From Deltaproteobacteria bacterium YD0425bin51 (GTDB lineage: Bacteria > Desulfobacterota > Desulfobacteria > Desulfobacterales > YD0425bin51): a DNA stretch of 64,000 nucleotides. The translations under genes were made by a program, and so were the position numbers. Of the stretch, positions 8,892 through 19,300 are shown piece by piece. The stretch spans positions 122,498 through 186,497 of the forward strand of contig PDZS01000004.1 in assembly GCA_002753225.1 (NCBI GenBank), read 5' to 3'. Under the pieces are notes generated by a model. It saw nothing but the letters and a program-made list of their open reading frames with translations. It ran no database searches and was not told the DNA's origin. Within the stretch, counting starts at the first letter, position 1. Each line of letters begins with the position of its first letter.

Positions 8892-11800
8892 CTATAATCC
8901 TTTCTCTGCAACTGGAATAAATTGTTTAATAAATTTTTCAAGCAATTCAGCCAGTAATTTTACATGCGGATCATTTAACATGCTTATATGATTACCTGCA
9001 ACATAAAAGATTTCGATTTTTCCATTGCTGTATCCCTTCCAATCCAGCAAAGGATCATGATATAAATCGCTTGTATTAATCATTTTCTCTGCCTCAGAAG
9101 GTCTAAAGAAGGCCAAACGTGTAGGAATAACGTCTGAAGGTTTATACCGGGTCTGACAATTGGCTTTATAAACCTTAAATATCTTATGAAAAATAGCACT
9201 GCTACCTATTGGAAAAACATGGTTATCATAGAGTTTTTTTTCGATATAGGCAATCTGCTGATTATCTGTTAGAAGTTTTAAATCGTCGCGGAAGATGTTC
9301 AGACTAACATCAAACAGGTTCTCTGTCAGTTGGATAAAAGAGAGCAACCAGTCAATGTCATCAAAAATTTGAGATGGACTTTCATCTTCAAAACCAGGAG
9401 GAAAGGTATCGAAAAGGATTACACATGATACATCATCTCCACTCCTTTGAAGTTGCTGGGCGATTTCATATGCAACATATCCTCCAAAAGAATGACCTCC
9501 TAAAATGTAAGGTCCTTTTGATTTAATCTGCTTGATATGCTGAATATGATGATGCGCTATATCTTCAATCCTTTGATATGGTTCGATATCAATATCTAAA
9601 CCAGGGTCTTGCAATCCGTATAATGGCTGATTTTTACCTAAATATGAAGATAACGCATTGAGATAAAATGCAAAACCTCCTGCACCAGGGACTATGAATA
9701 GTGGAGGGTTTGAACCTTTGGTTTGTATGGGAATCAAAGATGAATATGATGCCACGCGAGGATCCTGGGATAAACATTCAGATAGGCCTGCGATGTTTGG
9801 ATACTGAAACAGCATGGTTACAGTTAATGGCTTTTTAAAATACTGGTTGATCCGGCTGATGAGTCTTATGGCTAAAAGCGATTGTCCTCCTATATCAAAG
9901 AAATTGTCATATATGCCAATGGGATGAATACCTAATAGCTCTTCCCATATGGACTTAAGCATTAGTTCTGTTGAATTACGAGGAATTTTTAAAAAATGGG
10001 ATGAGATATTCCGAGTAGGTTGAGGTAATCTCTTTTTATCAATCTTGCCATTGGGCAATAAAGGGATGGCATCAACTGATATAATAAATTCCGGAATCAT
10101 ATAATCAGGAAGATAGGTTTTTAAATATCCTTTCAAAGTAGCAGATATTTCGAGATCCTTTAGGGAATCAGCTGATTTATCAGTTCGCAGAGTCACATAT
10201 GCCGCAAGACTTCTGATGTCATCATTTTCAGTTGTTTTATCAATATTTTGATGTAAGACAACCACAGATTCTTTTATATTCGGGTGCTTCAGTAACAACT
10301 CTTCTATCTCTTTAAGTTCAATTCTAAAACCCCTTAACTTAACCTGGTCATCGATTCTTCCTATACATTCGATATTGCCGCTCGGCAACAATCGTACCAG
10401 ATCACCTGTTTTATATAACCTGCCGCCTGATTCATTACTGAAGGGATTTGAGATAAATTTCTCAAGGGTTAACTCAGGATTATTGAGATATCCTCTTGAT
10501 AGACCAGCACCGCCAATATGAAGTTCACCAGCTATGCCTATGGGATTTAGCTCAAGATGTGAATTAAGAACATAACATTGCATGTTTGCAAATGGTTTCC
10601 CTATGGGAAGAAGGCGATCTCCCTCCAGATATTCTGAGTCTGAGAATTTAAAATAACAGGTATCTATCGCTGCTTCTGTAACGCCATACGAATTAATCAG
10701 ATTTGTTTCCGGGTTGCATAAGATACGAATTTTTCTAAATTCTTTCGCATATGACATATCTGATCCAAAACACAATACTTTAAGGGAATTGAGACGAAGA
10801 TTGCTTTCCTCCAGATATTGCATCATATTTCTAAATACCGCGGGAACAAATTCAGCAAATTCTACTTTCTCACGGTGTATAAGCCAGTAAAGCGATTCTG
10901 GATCAAAAAGAAAACTGGCTGGACATATGACAAGTTTTCCGCCGGAACATAAAGCGCGTATCAGATCTCCTGTAAATACATCGAATGTAAAATTAGCCAT
11001 TTGAAGATGTACCTGAATCTCCTTTAAATTGTATGCTTCTTCCCATGCAAAATATGCATTGGAAAGGCTTCTGTGTTCAATCATCACCCCTTTAGGCGAG
11101 CCTGTGGAGCCAGAAGTATAGATAATATAAGCTAAATGATTATATAGTGATTTTTTCCCTGTTGAATCAGCTGAATATTTTGAAATTGATCCCCAATCAG
11201 AATCGATCCGTATTGTTTTTACTAAATGGTAATTTAAACCTAACTCTATGTTTTCTTCATTAATCAGGATGGATATATTTGCATCCTTAATAATAAAAAA
11301 GATGCGCTCTTTTGGATAGTTCGGATCAATGGGGACATAAACTCCTCCTGCTTTTAATATCCCCAGCAAAGCAACTATCATTCCCAAAGATCTTTTGACA
11401 CATATCCCCACTCGTTTTTCGTTTGTAACTCCCAGATCAATGAGATAATGGGCTAACTGATTGGCTTTTTCATTTAATGTATGATAGGTAAGCTTATCAT
11501 CTCCATATACTACTGCGGCAGAATCAGGCTTTAATCTGAACTGTGTCTCAAACAGATCAACAACCGTCTGATCTTTCATAAATGGTACATTAGTATCATT
11601 TACTGTATTGATTAATTGGATCTCATCTGGTGTCAACATGGGTAATGTTCCTATTGCCAGATCAGGATGTTCCATGATTGCTTCCATTAATAAGGTAAAA
11701 TGAGCAGACATCCGTCTGATGGTTTTTTCATCAAAGAGATCTCTACAATACTCTATTGTTCCTGCAATTCCTTGACTGGTTTCTTCAAGGCTTAGGGTTA

Positions 11801-14800
11801 AATCAAACTTGGATATGGGATAGTTAGTCTCTTGGGGATATATCTTTAAATCTTTTAAATGAATCTTGGGGGTATCTTGATTTTGTAATTCAAACATAAC
11901 CTGAAACAAGGGACTATAACTCAAACTTCTGTCCACTTTCAAATGATCAACTAACTGTTCAAAGGGAATATCCTGATGACAATAGGCATCCATGCACGTC
12001 TTTCTTACCCTGCTTACAAGATTGATAAAGGTATCTCTCCCTTCAATGGATGTCCGCAATATCAGAGTATTGACAAAAAAACCGATGACATCCTCTGTCT
12101 GATGATGGTTTCGATTGGCTATTGGTGTTCCTATGAGGATATCTTCCTCCCCGCTGTATCGATATAAAAGCACATTAAATGCTGAAAAAAGAGTCATAAA
12201 AAGGGTTAATCCCTGATTTTGGCTGAATATCTTTATCTTCTGCGTCAGTTCATATGGTATGTGAACTGGGATATGATTTCCCTTATAGCTTAACCTGACA
12301 GGCCTGATTCGATCAGTGGGTAAAGGCAGATACCGAGGTGCATCTTTGAGCTGGTTTATCCAATACTTAAGCTCTATATCAAATCTTTCTTTTAAAAGGT
12401 GGCTTTGCTGCCAATAGCTATAATCCTGATATTGAACCGATAGATCAGGTAATCGGATGGCTTGATGATCAGCCATTTGTGAGTAAGCTATAGAAAGCTC
12501 TTTGATTAAAAGACCCACAGACCATCCATCTGAAATGATATGGTGCATATTACATAATAGGATATGCTCATCTTTCTCTAATTGGAGCAATTTAACCTTA
12601 AACAGAAACCCTTTGGTCAAATCAAAAAGGGTATTGGCATGCAAGAAAGAAAGCCTTTTTATCTCATTTATTCGCATTTCTTTAGACAGGTGACTTAAGT
12701 TGACAACTTCCAATGGATGATAAGGATCGCATAACCTGACATAAGGCGTGCCATCATCGCACTCAAAGCACATCCTAAGGCTGTCATGACGAGTTGTTAA
12801 ATGAAACAGGGCATGATCTAGTGCATCCTTATCCAATAGCCCTTCTAAGCGAAGGGTGGCAGGCATGTTATAGAGTAATTGCATACCTTCTAACTGGGCT
12901 AAAAACCAGAGTCTTGTCTGTGCATGGGAAAGAGGTAGTCGACCTGACTTATCAATTGGAGATATTGGAGGATAGTTCCATTTGTTTTGAATAGAATCAA
13001 TTACATTTGCCATATCAGATAAAACAGGTGATAGAAAGACTTCTTTTAAGGAGATATCTATTCCAAATACTTTTCTGATGCGGGAGACCAGTTTAGTAGC
13101 TAAAAGAGAATGCCCGCCGATGTTAAAGAAGTTATTGTTAACCGAAATCTCTTCTTTTTTAAATAGATCTTTCCATAAAATTAAGAGTAGTTCTTTTGTT
13201 TTGCTGGATGGTGTGGAGCTATCTGATATTTCTTCAATCAAATTTTTTAGTTGGGGTAATCTCTTCTTATCAATTTTGCCATTGGGCGATAATGGCATTG
13301 CATCAACGACAATAATTGATGCAGGAATCATGTAATCAGGGAGATAGGTCTTTAAATAGTCTTTTAAAGCATAATTATTGAAACGATCATCCAATCGTTT
13401 GGCATGCAGAGTTACATAGGCTATAAGCTTTTCAAATTCATCATTTAAGATTACAACTGACTCTTTTACATTAGGATGCTTCAATAACAAGGATTCAATC
13501 TCTTTTAACTCAATTCTAAAACCTCTTAATTTAATCTGATCATCTATTCTTCCAATGTATTCAATATTTCCATCTGTAAGAAATCTCCCGAGATCTCCTG
13601 TTTTATAAATCCTTACAGGCTCTGATGTTAACCCATTTATCATTGTTTGAATAAATCGCTCTTTGGTCAGCTCTTCATTGTTTATGTATCCTCTGGCTAA
13701 ACCTTCTCCTCCTATATAAATCTCTCCCATCACTCCTACAGGAAGATGGTTTAGGCAGGCATCCAATATGTAAATCTTTGTATTTGAAATGGGCTTCCCG
13801 ATTGGGACGAATCCATAAGGATTTTCTGGTTTGCAATGATAAGAAGTCACATCAATGGATGCTTCTGTTGGTCCGTAAAGATTGTATAAATTTGTCCCAA
13901 ATTGTGCGAATAATTTAAAAAACATTTGCTCTAATTCAAAACCTAATGTCTCACCGCTGCATATCACACGAGATAAAGATGTACATTTGCAAGGATCTTC
14001 TAATTCTTGCAGAAAGACCTGAAGCATCGAGGGTACAAAATGCATGGTGGTTATGGCTTGTTGTTCAATCAAATCTGCTAGATAGTAAATCTCTTTATGA
14101 CCTTCAGGTTTTGCAAATACAAGTTTTGCACCAGTTATTAAAGGCCAGAAGAATTCCCATACAGACACATCAAAGCTGATGGGAGTCTTTTGCAGAACGG
14201 CATCATTTGCTCTCAGTTGATAAGCATCCTGCATCCATCGCAATCGGTTATAGACTCCTCTGTGTCTATTCATGGCACCTTTTGGTAATCCAGTAGACCC
14301 TGACGTATAGATCACATAAGCTAAATTTTGAGTAAAAGCTACTTTTCCCGGCGAAGATGAGGGATATTCAGAAATCTTATCCCAGATAGAATCCATACAT
14401 ATAGCATGACAATTAGTACCCATGAAAAGTTGCTCAATACTCTTCTGAGTTAATAAAATAGATACATCTGCATCTTTCAACATAAAGTAGATACGCTCTT
14501 TGGGATAATGCAGATCAATAGGTACATAAGCGCCCCCTGCTTTTAATATACCCAAAAGACCGATAATCATTTCCAAAGAACGCTCAACACATATTCCCAC
14601 CAATGCATCTGGTAAAACTCCTAAATCAATTAGATAATGTGCCAGTTGATTGGCTTTCTCATGTAATACCCTATATGTTAACGAGTCGCCTCCACATACA
14701 ACTGCTATAGCATCAGGCGATAATCTGACCTGTGCTTCCAAAAGATCAACAACCGTTTGATCTTTTGGATAATCGACATATGTATCATTCCATTTATAAA

Positions 14801-16334
14801 GAATCTGTACTTCTTTTTCAGTTAACATGATCAGATCAGATACTTTTTGTCCAGGATTTTCAACCATACCTTTCAGAAGCATTTGAAAATGTCCGATCAT
14901 CCGGCTAATGGTTTCTGGCTTAAACAGCTCCCTGGCATATTGCCATTTCCCTTCATATATCCCTTCACGGCTCTGCATCCTCACATTCAAATCATAGGCA
15001 CCCCCTCTTTGTTCTGAGTGCAGTACTTTCCATATCAATTTTTCAGAACTGATTTCCCCTTCTTCTGAGGTCTTTAAATCTTTGCTAAGCCTTGCCTGTT
15101 CCCAATCAAAAGCTACTTGGAAAATAGGGGAGAGAGATGGATCATAAAAGGGTTTCAAGTCTTCTAAAAGCTTATAAAAAGGATAATCCTGGTATTTAAT
15201 AGCAGACAGTACTATCTGCTTTGTTCTTAGAATCATCTCATAGACAGTTGGATTCCCTGAAACATAGGCGCGTAAGACAACTTGGTTTGCAAACAGTCCA
15301 TGAATTTGCTTAAATTGGATCAGATTCCTTCCTGCTGTGGCTGAACCTACAAGGATGTCTTCATTTCCTGTATATCGGTGTAAAAGAGTATAAAATGCCG
15401 TTAAAAAGATAACAAATGGCGTTGTTTCAAAAGATTTTGCCAGTTGTCTGATGCGCTCTGATAATGCCATATCAATTGCAAATGGCTTGCTATCTCCAGT
15501 AAAAGTCTTTATTCTGGGACGAGGATGATCGCATGCAAGGTTTAAAACCGGCAATGGAAGTTTTAAATGCTTCAGCCAGTAGGAGCTAAGCTCTTCTCCA
15601 GATTTACCCTTAAGCATTGCATCCTGCCATTCAATATAATCTTTATATTGGAGGCTAATATCAGATAGATCAAGATTCTTTCCTTTTTGTGCTGATTCAT
15701 ATAAAAGACTTAACTCTTTAAAAAAGATATCGATGGACCAAAAATCACAGGCAATATGATGTGCGGCCAGAAAAAAAATATACTCAGGTTCATTTAAAGC
15801 CCTGCACAGTAAGCTGGTTCTGATCAAGGGACCTTTTTCCAAATCAAATGGACGGTCTCCCTCCTTTTCATACCATTGATTTACATCATGGGTTGTCCAT
15901 GACGTAATATCAATTATTTCCATCTTTAATTCTTTTATGTTCTGAATTGATTGAGCAGGTTTAGTATCTTTAACAAAATAGATGGTCCGTAAAGTGGAAT
16001 GACGTCTGAATAATATGTTTAAAGATTTCTGCAGCAGATTTATATCTAAGTCTGGATGAAGATGAAACAGCCCTGAGAGGTTATAAGCAGAACTTTCAGG
16101 AGCAATTTGATACTGATACCAGAGCGCCTGCTGGCCATATGAAAGGGGGAAAGGCTCTCTGTCTTCAGACCGTTCTTTGAGATACTGAATGATATCAGCC
16201 TTATACAGACGAAGCGTTTCTATCACTTCAATATTAACTTGCTCTTTTAATCCTTTGTATTTAAGTTTTCCGTTTTGTACCCATATTTTTATCTCTTTTA
16301 AAGATAAATCTTTTAAAAATGCCTCGATCTTCAT
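8892..16334 (-). CDS. Nonribosomal peptide synthetase, docking-C-A-PCP-C-A-PCP-TE
   Basis: A two-module NRPS of about 2480 residues. A TubC-like N-terminal docking domain (residues 1-55, WVQNGKLKYKG) is followed by C1 (HHIACDFW, near 192), A1, PCP1 (GGHSL, Ser1076), C2 (HHIISDGW, near 1263), A2, PCP2 (GGQSL, Ser2152) and a C-terminal thioesterase (GHSFGG, Ser2282). Reading the GrsA pocket positions by eye, A1 gives D-V-W-H-I-S-L-I-D-K, one substitution from the serine code. A2 gives D-V-G-E-L-F-S-I-D-K, nearest to ornithine-type codes but not an exact match. C1 should accept the polyketide acyl chain from the upstream PKS. The ATG at 16334 overlaps the PKS stop (ATGA) and has AGAAGG six bases upstream. 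An ATG at 16352 with AGGAG upstream is an alternative. No epimerase or methyltransferase domain was seen. Confidence 0.95.
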   Translation of the reverse strand: MKIEAFLKDLSLKEIKIWVQNGKLKYKGLKEQVNIEVIETLRLYKADIIQYLKERSEDREPFPLSYGQQALWYQYQIAPESSAYNLSGLFHLHPDLDINLLQKSLNILFRRHSTLRTIYFVKDTKPAQSIQNIKELKMEIIDITSWTTHDVNQWYEKEGDRPFDLEKGPLIRTSLLCRALNEPEYIFFLAAHHIACDFWSIDIFFKELSLLYESAQKGKNLDLSDISLQYKDYIEWQDAMLKGKSGEELSSYWLKHLKLPLPVLNLACDHPRPRIKTFTGDSKPFAIDMALSERIRQLAKSFETTPFVIFLTAFYTLLHRYTGNEDILVGSATAGRNLIQFKQIHGLFANQVVLRAYVSGNPTVYEMILRTKQIVLSAIKYQDYPFYKLLEDLKPFYDPSLSPIFQVAFDWEQARLSKDLKTSEEGEISSEKLIWKVLHSEQRGGAYDLNVRMQSREGIYEGKWQYARELFKPETISRMIGHFQMLLKGMVENPGQKVSDLIMLTEKEVQILYKWNDTYVDYPKDQTVVDLLEAQVRLSPDAIAVVCGGDSLTYRVLHEKANQLAHYLIDLGVLPDALVGICVERSLEMIIGLLGILKAGGAYVPIDLHYPKERIYFMLKDADVSILLTQKSIEQLFMGTNCHAICMDSIWDKISEYPSSSPGKVAFTQNLAYVIYTSGSTGLPKGAMNRHRGVYNRLRWMQDAYQLRANDAVLQKTPISFDVSVWEFFWPLITGAKLVFAKPEGHKEIYYLADLIEQQAITTMHFVPSMLQVFLQELEDPCKCTSLSRVICSGETLGFELEQMFFKLFAQFGTNLYNLYGPTEASIDVTSYHCKPENPYGFVPIGKPISNTKIYILDACLNHLPVGVMGEIYIGGEGLARGYINNEELTKERFIQTMINGLTSEPVRIYKTGDLGRFLTDGNIEYIGRIDDQIKLRGFRIELKEIESLLLKHPNVKESVVILNDEFEKLIAYVTLHAKRLDDRFNNYALKDYLKTYLPDYMIPASIIVVDAMPLSPNGKIDKKRLPQLKNLIEEISDSSTPSSKTKELLLILWKDLFKKEEISVNNNFFNIGGHSLLATKLVSRIRKVFGIDISLKEVFLSPVLSDMANVIDSIQNKWNYPPISPIDKSGRLPLSHAQTRLWFLAQLEGMQLLYNMPATLRLEGLLDKDALDHALFHLTTRHDSLRMCFECDDGTPYVRLCDPYHPLEVVNLSHLSKEMRINEIKRLSFLHANTLFDLTKGFLFKVKLLQLEKDEHILLCNMHHIISDGWSVGLLIKELSIAYSQMADHQAIRLPDLSVQYQDYSYWQQSHLLKERFDIELKYWINQLKDAPRYLPLPTDRIRPVRLSYKGNHIPVHIPYELTQKIKIFSQNQGLTLFMTLFSAFNVLLYRYSGEEDILIGTPIANRNHHQTEDVIGFFVNTLILRTSIEGRDTFINLVSRVRKTCMDAYCHQDIPFEQLVDHLKVDRSLSYSPLFQVMFELQNQDTPKIHLKDLKIYPQETNYPISKFDLTLSLEETSQGIAGTIEYCRDLFDEKTIRRMSAHFTLLMEAIMEHPDLAIGTLPMLTPDEIQLINTVNDTNVPFMKDQTVVDLFETQFRLKPDSAAVVYGDDKLTYHTLNEKANQLAHYLIDLGVTNEKRVGICVKRSLGMIVALLGILKAGGVYVPIDPNYPKERIFFIIKDANISILINEENIELGLNYHLVKTIRIDSDWGSISKYSADSTGKKSLYNHLAYIIYTSGSTGSPKGVMIEHRSLSNAYFAWEEAYNLKEIQVHLQMANFTFDVFTGDLIRALCSGGKLVICPASFLFDPESLYWLIHREKVEFAEFVPAVFRNMMQYLEESNLRLNSLKVLCFGSDMSYAKEFRKIRILCNPETNLINSYGVTEAAIDTCYFKFSDSEYLEGDRLLPIGKPFANMQCYVLNSHLELNPIGIAGELHIGGAGLSRGYLNNPELTLEKFISNPFSNESGGRLYKTGDLVRLLPSGNIECIGRIDDQVKLRGFRIELKEIEELLLKHPNIKESVVVLHQNIDKTTENDDIRSLAAYVTLRTDKSADSLKDLEISATLKGYLKTYLPDYMIPEFIISVDAIPLLPNGKIDKKRLPQPTRNISSHFLKIPRNSTELMLKSIWEELLGIHPIGIYDNFFDIGGQSLLAIRLISRINQYFKKPLTVTMLFQYPNIAGLSECLSQDPRVASYSSLIPIQTKGSNPPLFIVPGAGGFAFYLNALSSYLGKNQPLYGLQDPGLDIDIEPYQRIEDIAHHHIQHIKQIKSKGPYILGGHSFGGYVAYEIAQQLQRSGDDVSCVILFDTFPPGFEDESPSQIFDDIDWLLSFIQLTENLFDVSLNIFRDDLKLLTDNQQIAYIEKKLYDNHVFPIGSSAIFHKIFKVYKANCQTRYKPSDVIPTRLAFFRPSEAEKMINTSDLYHDPLLDWKGYSNGKIEIFYVAGNHISMLNDPHVKLLAELLEKFIKQFIPVAEKGL

Positions 16335-19300
16335 ACTTCGCCTTCTATCCATTGATCTCCTGACCCGGATATAAGCATTTCATTCAAAAGATTACACAAC
16401 CCCATCACACTTTCTTGAATAAGCTCTACAATAGGTATTTCGACATTCAAATCATCTTTAATCCTACTTCTTAATTCAACAGCCATCAGTGAATCAACAC
16501 CTAAACTCTGTAAAGAAGACGTTTCTTCCAAATCACTAAAATCATCTATTCCTGAAAGCTCTTTTAATGTTTGAGACAGATAATCAGTAATTATTTTTTT
16601 CCTTTCAGATAGTTCCACCGTAATGATCTGATTGCATAATCCAATGAGCTTCGCATTTTTTCCTTCCAAACCTGTCCTTTTGCCTGTTAGATCTGAAAAA
16701 AAGACCTTCTTACTGTCAGGTATTCTTTTAACCATCTGATTCCAATCACAACGCATGACGCCCATCTGACTAGCTCCAAGCATTAAAATTTTTTCAAGGG
16801 CTAAAAGATATTCTTCCTGCTTGACAAGGATAATTCCTTGAAGTGAGAGATTAGACTTAACATTTGACACCATCCTGGTTTGATCCCATGGACCCCAGTT
16901 TATGCTTACAGCAGATAACCCTTGTTTTCTCCGGTAGTGGGCAAGTCCATCCAAAAAAGAATTGGCTGCTGCATAGTTACTCTGCCCTTTACTACCGAGC
17001 AAAGAAGCCATGGACGAACACATTATGAAAAAATCTAACGGCATATCCTTCGTAAGCCTGTGAAGGTTCCACGCACCTAAAACTTTAGGATGTATAACTT
17101 TTTTAAAACGCTCCCAATTCTGATGAATCAGCGCTCCGTCATCTATTACACCAGCTGCATGAATCAAGCCTTTTATTGGGGGTAGAGCCTTTGAAATATG
17201 GGAAATCAATTCTGACATTTCCAGTTCATCCGATACATCTGCCTGCTCTGAATAAACAAAGGCTCCCTTATCTTTCAATTTTTGAATTTCTGACTGGACA
17301 TCAGGCTTAGGCTTATTTCTAGATATCAGGACGATATTACCTGCGCCTTTGTCAATCAGCCATCTTCCCATCACCAATCCCAGATCCCCAGTGCCGCCTG
17401 TAATCAAATAAGTTGCATCTTTTTTCAGAATTATTTTATTTTCATTACTGACAGATCCCGTTTCTTTCCTGAGACGCAATACATAACGCTTGCCATCTTT
17501 TGTAAAAGAGATCTGGTCATCTTTTCCCATGCTTTGAATTTCCTGCAGAAGCATTGCAAGACAAGCATCTGATTGGCTGTCTTCAAGTTCAATACACCCT
17601 CCCCACAACTCAGGATGCTCAGATGATATAACCCTTCCAAGCCCCCAAAGGCTGTTTTGGCATAAAACAGAATTATGGTCATTAACACTTAATAACCAGA
17701 CTTTAAACCTTTCAGACTTGTCAATATTCAGTATGGTCTTCACCAGATTTAATAAGCTTTGGCAGTTATATTCCAACATTTTTTCCAATGCGAAAGTTGT
17801 TGTGTCATCTATACATCTTTCATTCATTCCCAATAAAAAGAGGACAGGTATGTAAGCACCTTCGGGATATATTCCATTGAATACCTGAAGACAATCCTCC
17901 ATAGACAATGGATTTATCATAAATGTCTGTGCATCTATCTGCTGAAATGTATCTCCTGGATATATAGTAATACATGTTATATTTTTCTTTTCAAGTTGCA
18001 CAATTATTTGATCTGAAACCCTTTGACTGTCCGAAAAAATGATACAGGTAAGTGGGTTTAACATGCCTTCTATTTCCTTCTTATCTGTTTCCTTCCAATA
18101 AGTGGAATAAAGGAGATCCGCCAGAGGATCTTTATGTATAATGCTAAGCAGCGTGGATTTTTGGATGTCTTTGCTGACAAGGTTTTTGATTTCAATTAGA
18201 ATTTCTTGTTTTTCATTCCATATTGTGCAATCAGAAGTCAGAATGTTTTCACCAGGTCTAATTTTTGAATGAGACCAAAGTGTTTCTGTAAATGGATGGC
18301 TATAGCACTTCAACTCTGTTAAATGATATGGAATATAGAGAACACCTTTGGAGATCATATGCTCTACCCGTTCCATCAAGGATAAGAGGGTAGATTGAAA
18401 AAAGGAATCGATAGTACCTGGGTGGATTCCATATGCTTGGTGATTGAGAGATTCTTTATCCACTCTCAGTAGACTTAGGGCTTCACAATTTCCGCTCCAG
18501 CATTCCTCTATGCACTGGAAATGTCTCCCCAAATTGTATCCTGCTTTTTGGAATCGATCATACAAATACTCTTTTCCTATTCTTCCAGGACATCTCTCTT
18601 TTATTTCCTCAATCTCTATTTTTTCATAATGTATGTTATCTCTATCATCAACTTGCAATTTCCCAAAGCAGTGTTGAGTTGCTTCTTCAAGTTCTTTGTC
18701 CATGCTTGTAATGTTAAAAGATGATGTTTTCATTTTACCATCTTCAATTATCACCTGAACGATCCTGTCTTTATTTTCCTCTATAGCTAAAATATGGGAA
18801 AAATTAATATCGCTAATAGTACATTGGCTTGTTCCATGAATATTTTTTATTGCAGACAATACCATAGATAAATGGGCAGCAGCTGGTGATACAATCTTTT
18901 CATATATCCTGTGTGCATTTAAGAAATCAGGGTTCTCTTTATCAAAAACGGATTGAAAAATAATGGTATTTCCATGTCTTATCTTTTGCCCTGGAAACAT
19001 CGGGGCAGAAATTAGTTTGGTTTCCAATCGCTTTAAAGCGATTTTTTTCCTCTTGAAAGGACTTTTCCATTTTACTTTGGGTCTCTGGTCAACTGAGTGA
19101 GGAGGTTCTTCCACAATCACATGTACGTTTGTTCCGCTAAGACCAAAGGAGTTGATTCCTGCCATTCTTGGAATATCTGTCCTATGCCATGGTGTGGGCT
19201 TTACGGGTATAGTGACAGGAATGTTTTGCCACGGGATGAGCGGATTGGGGTTCAAAAAATTAATTTGAGGTGGAATCATTTCATGGTTGAGCGCAAGAAT

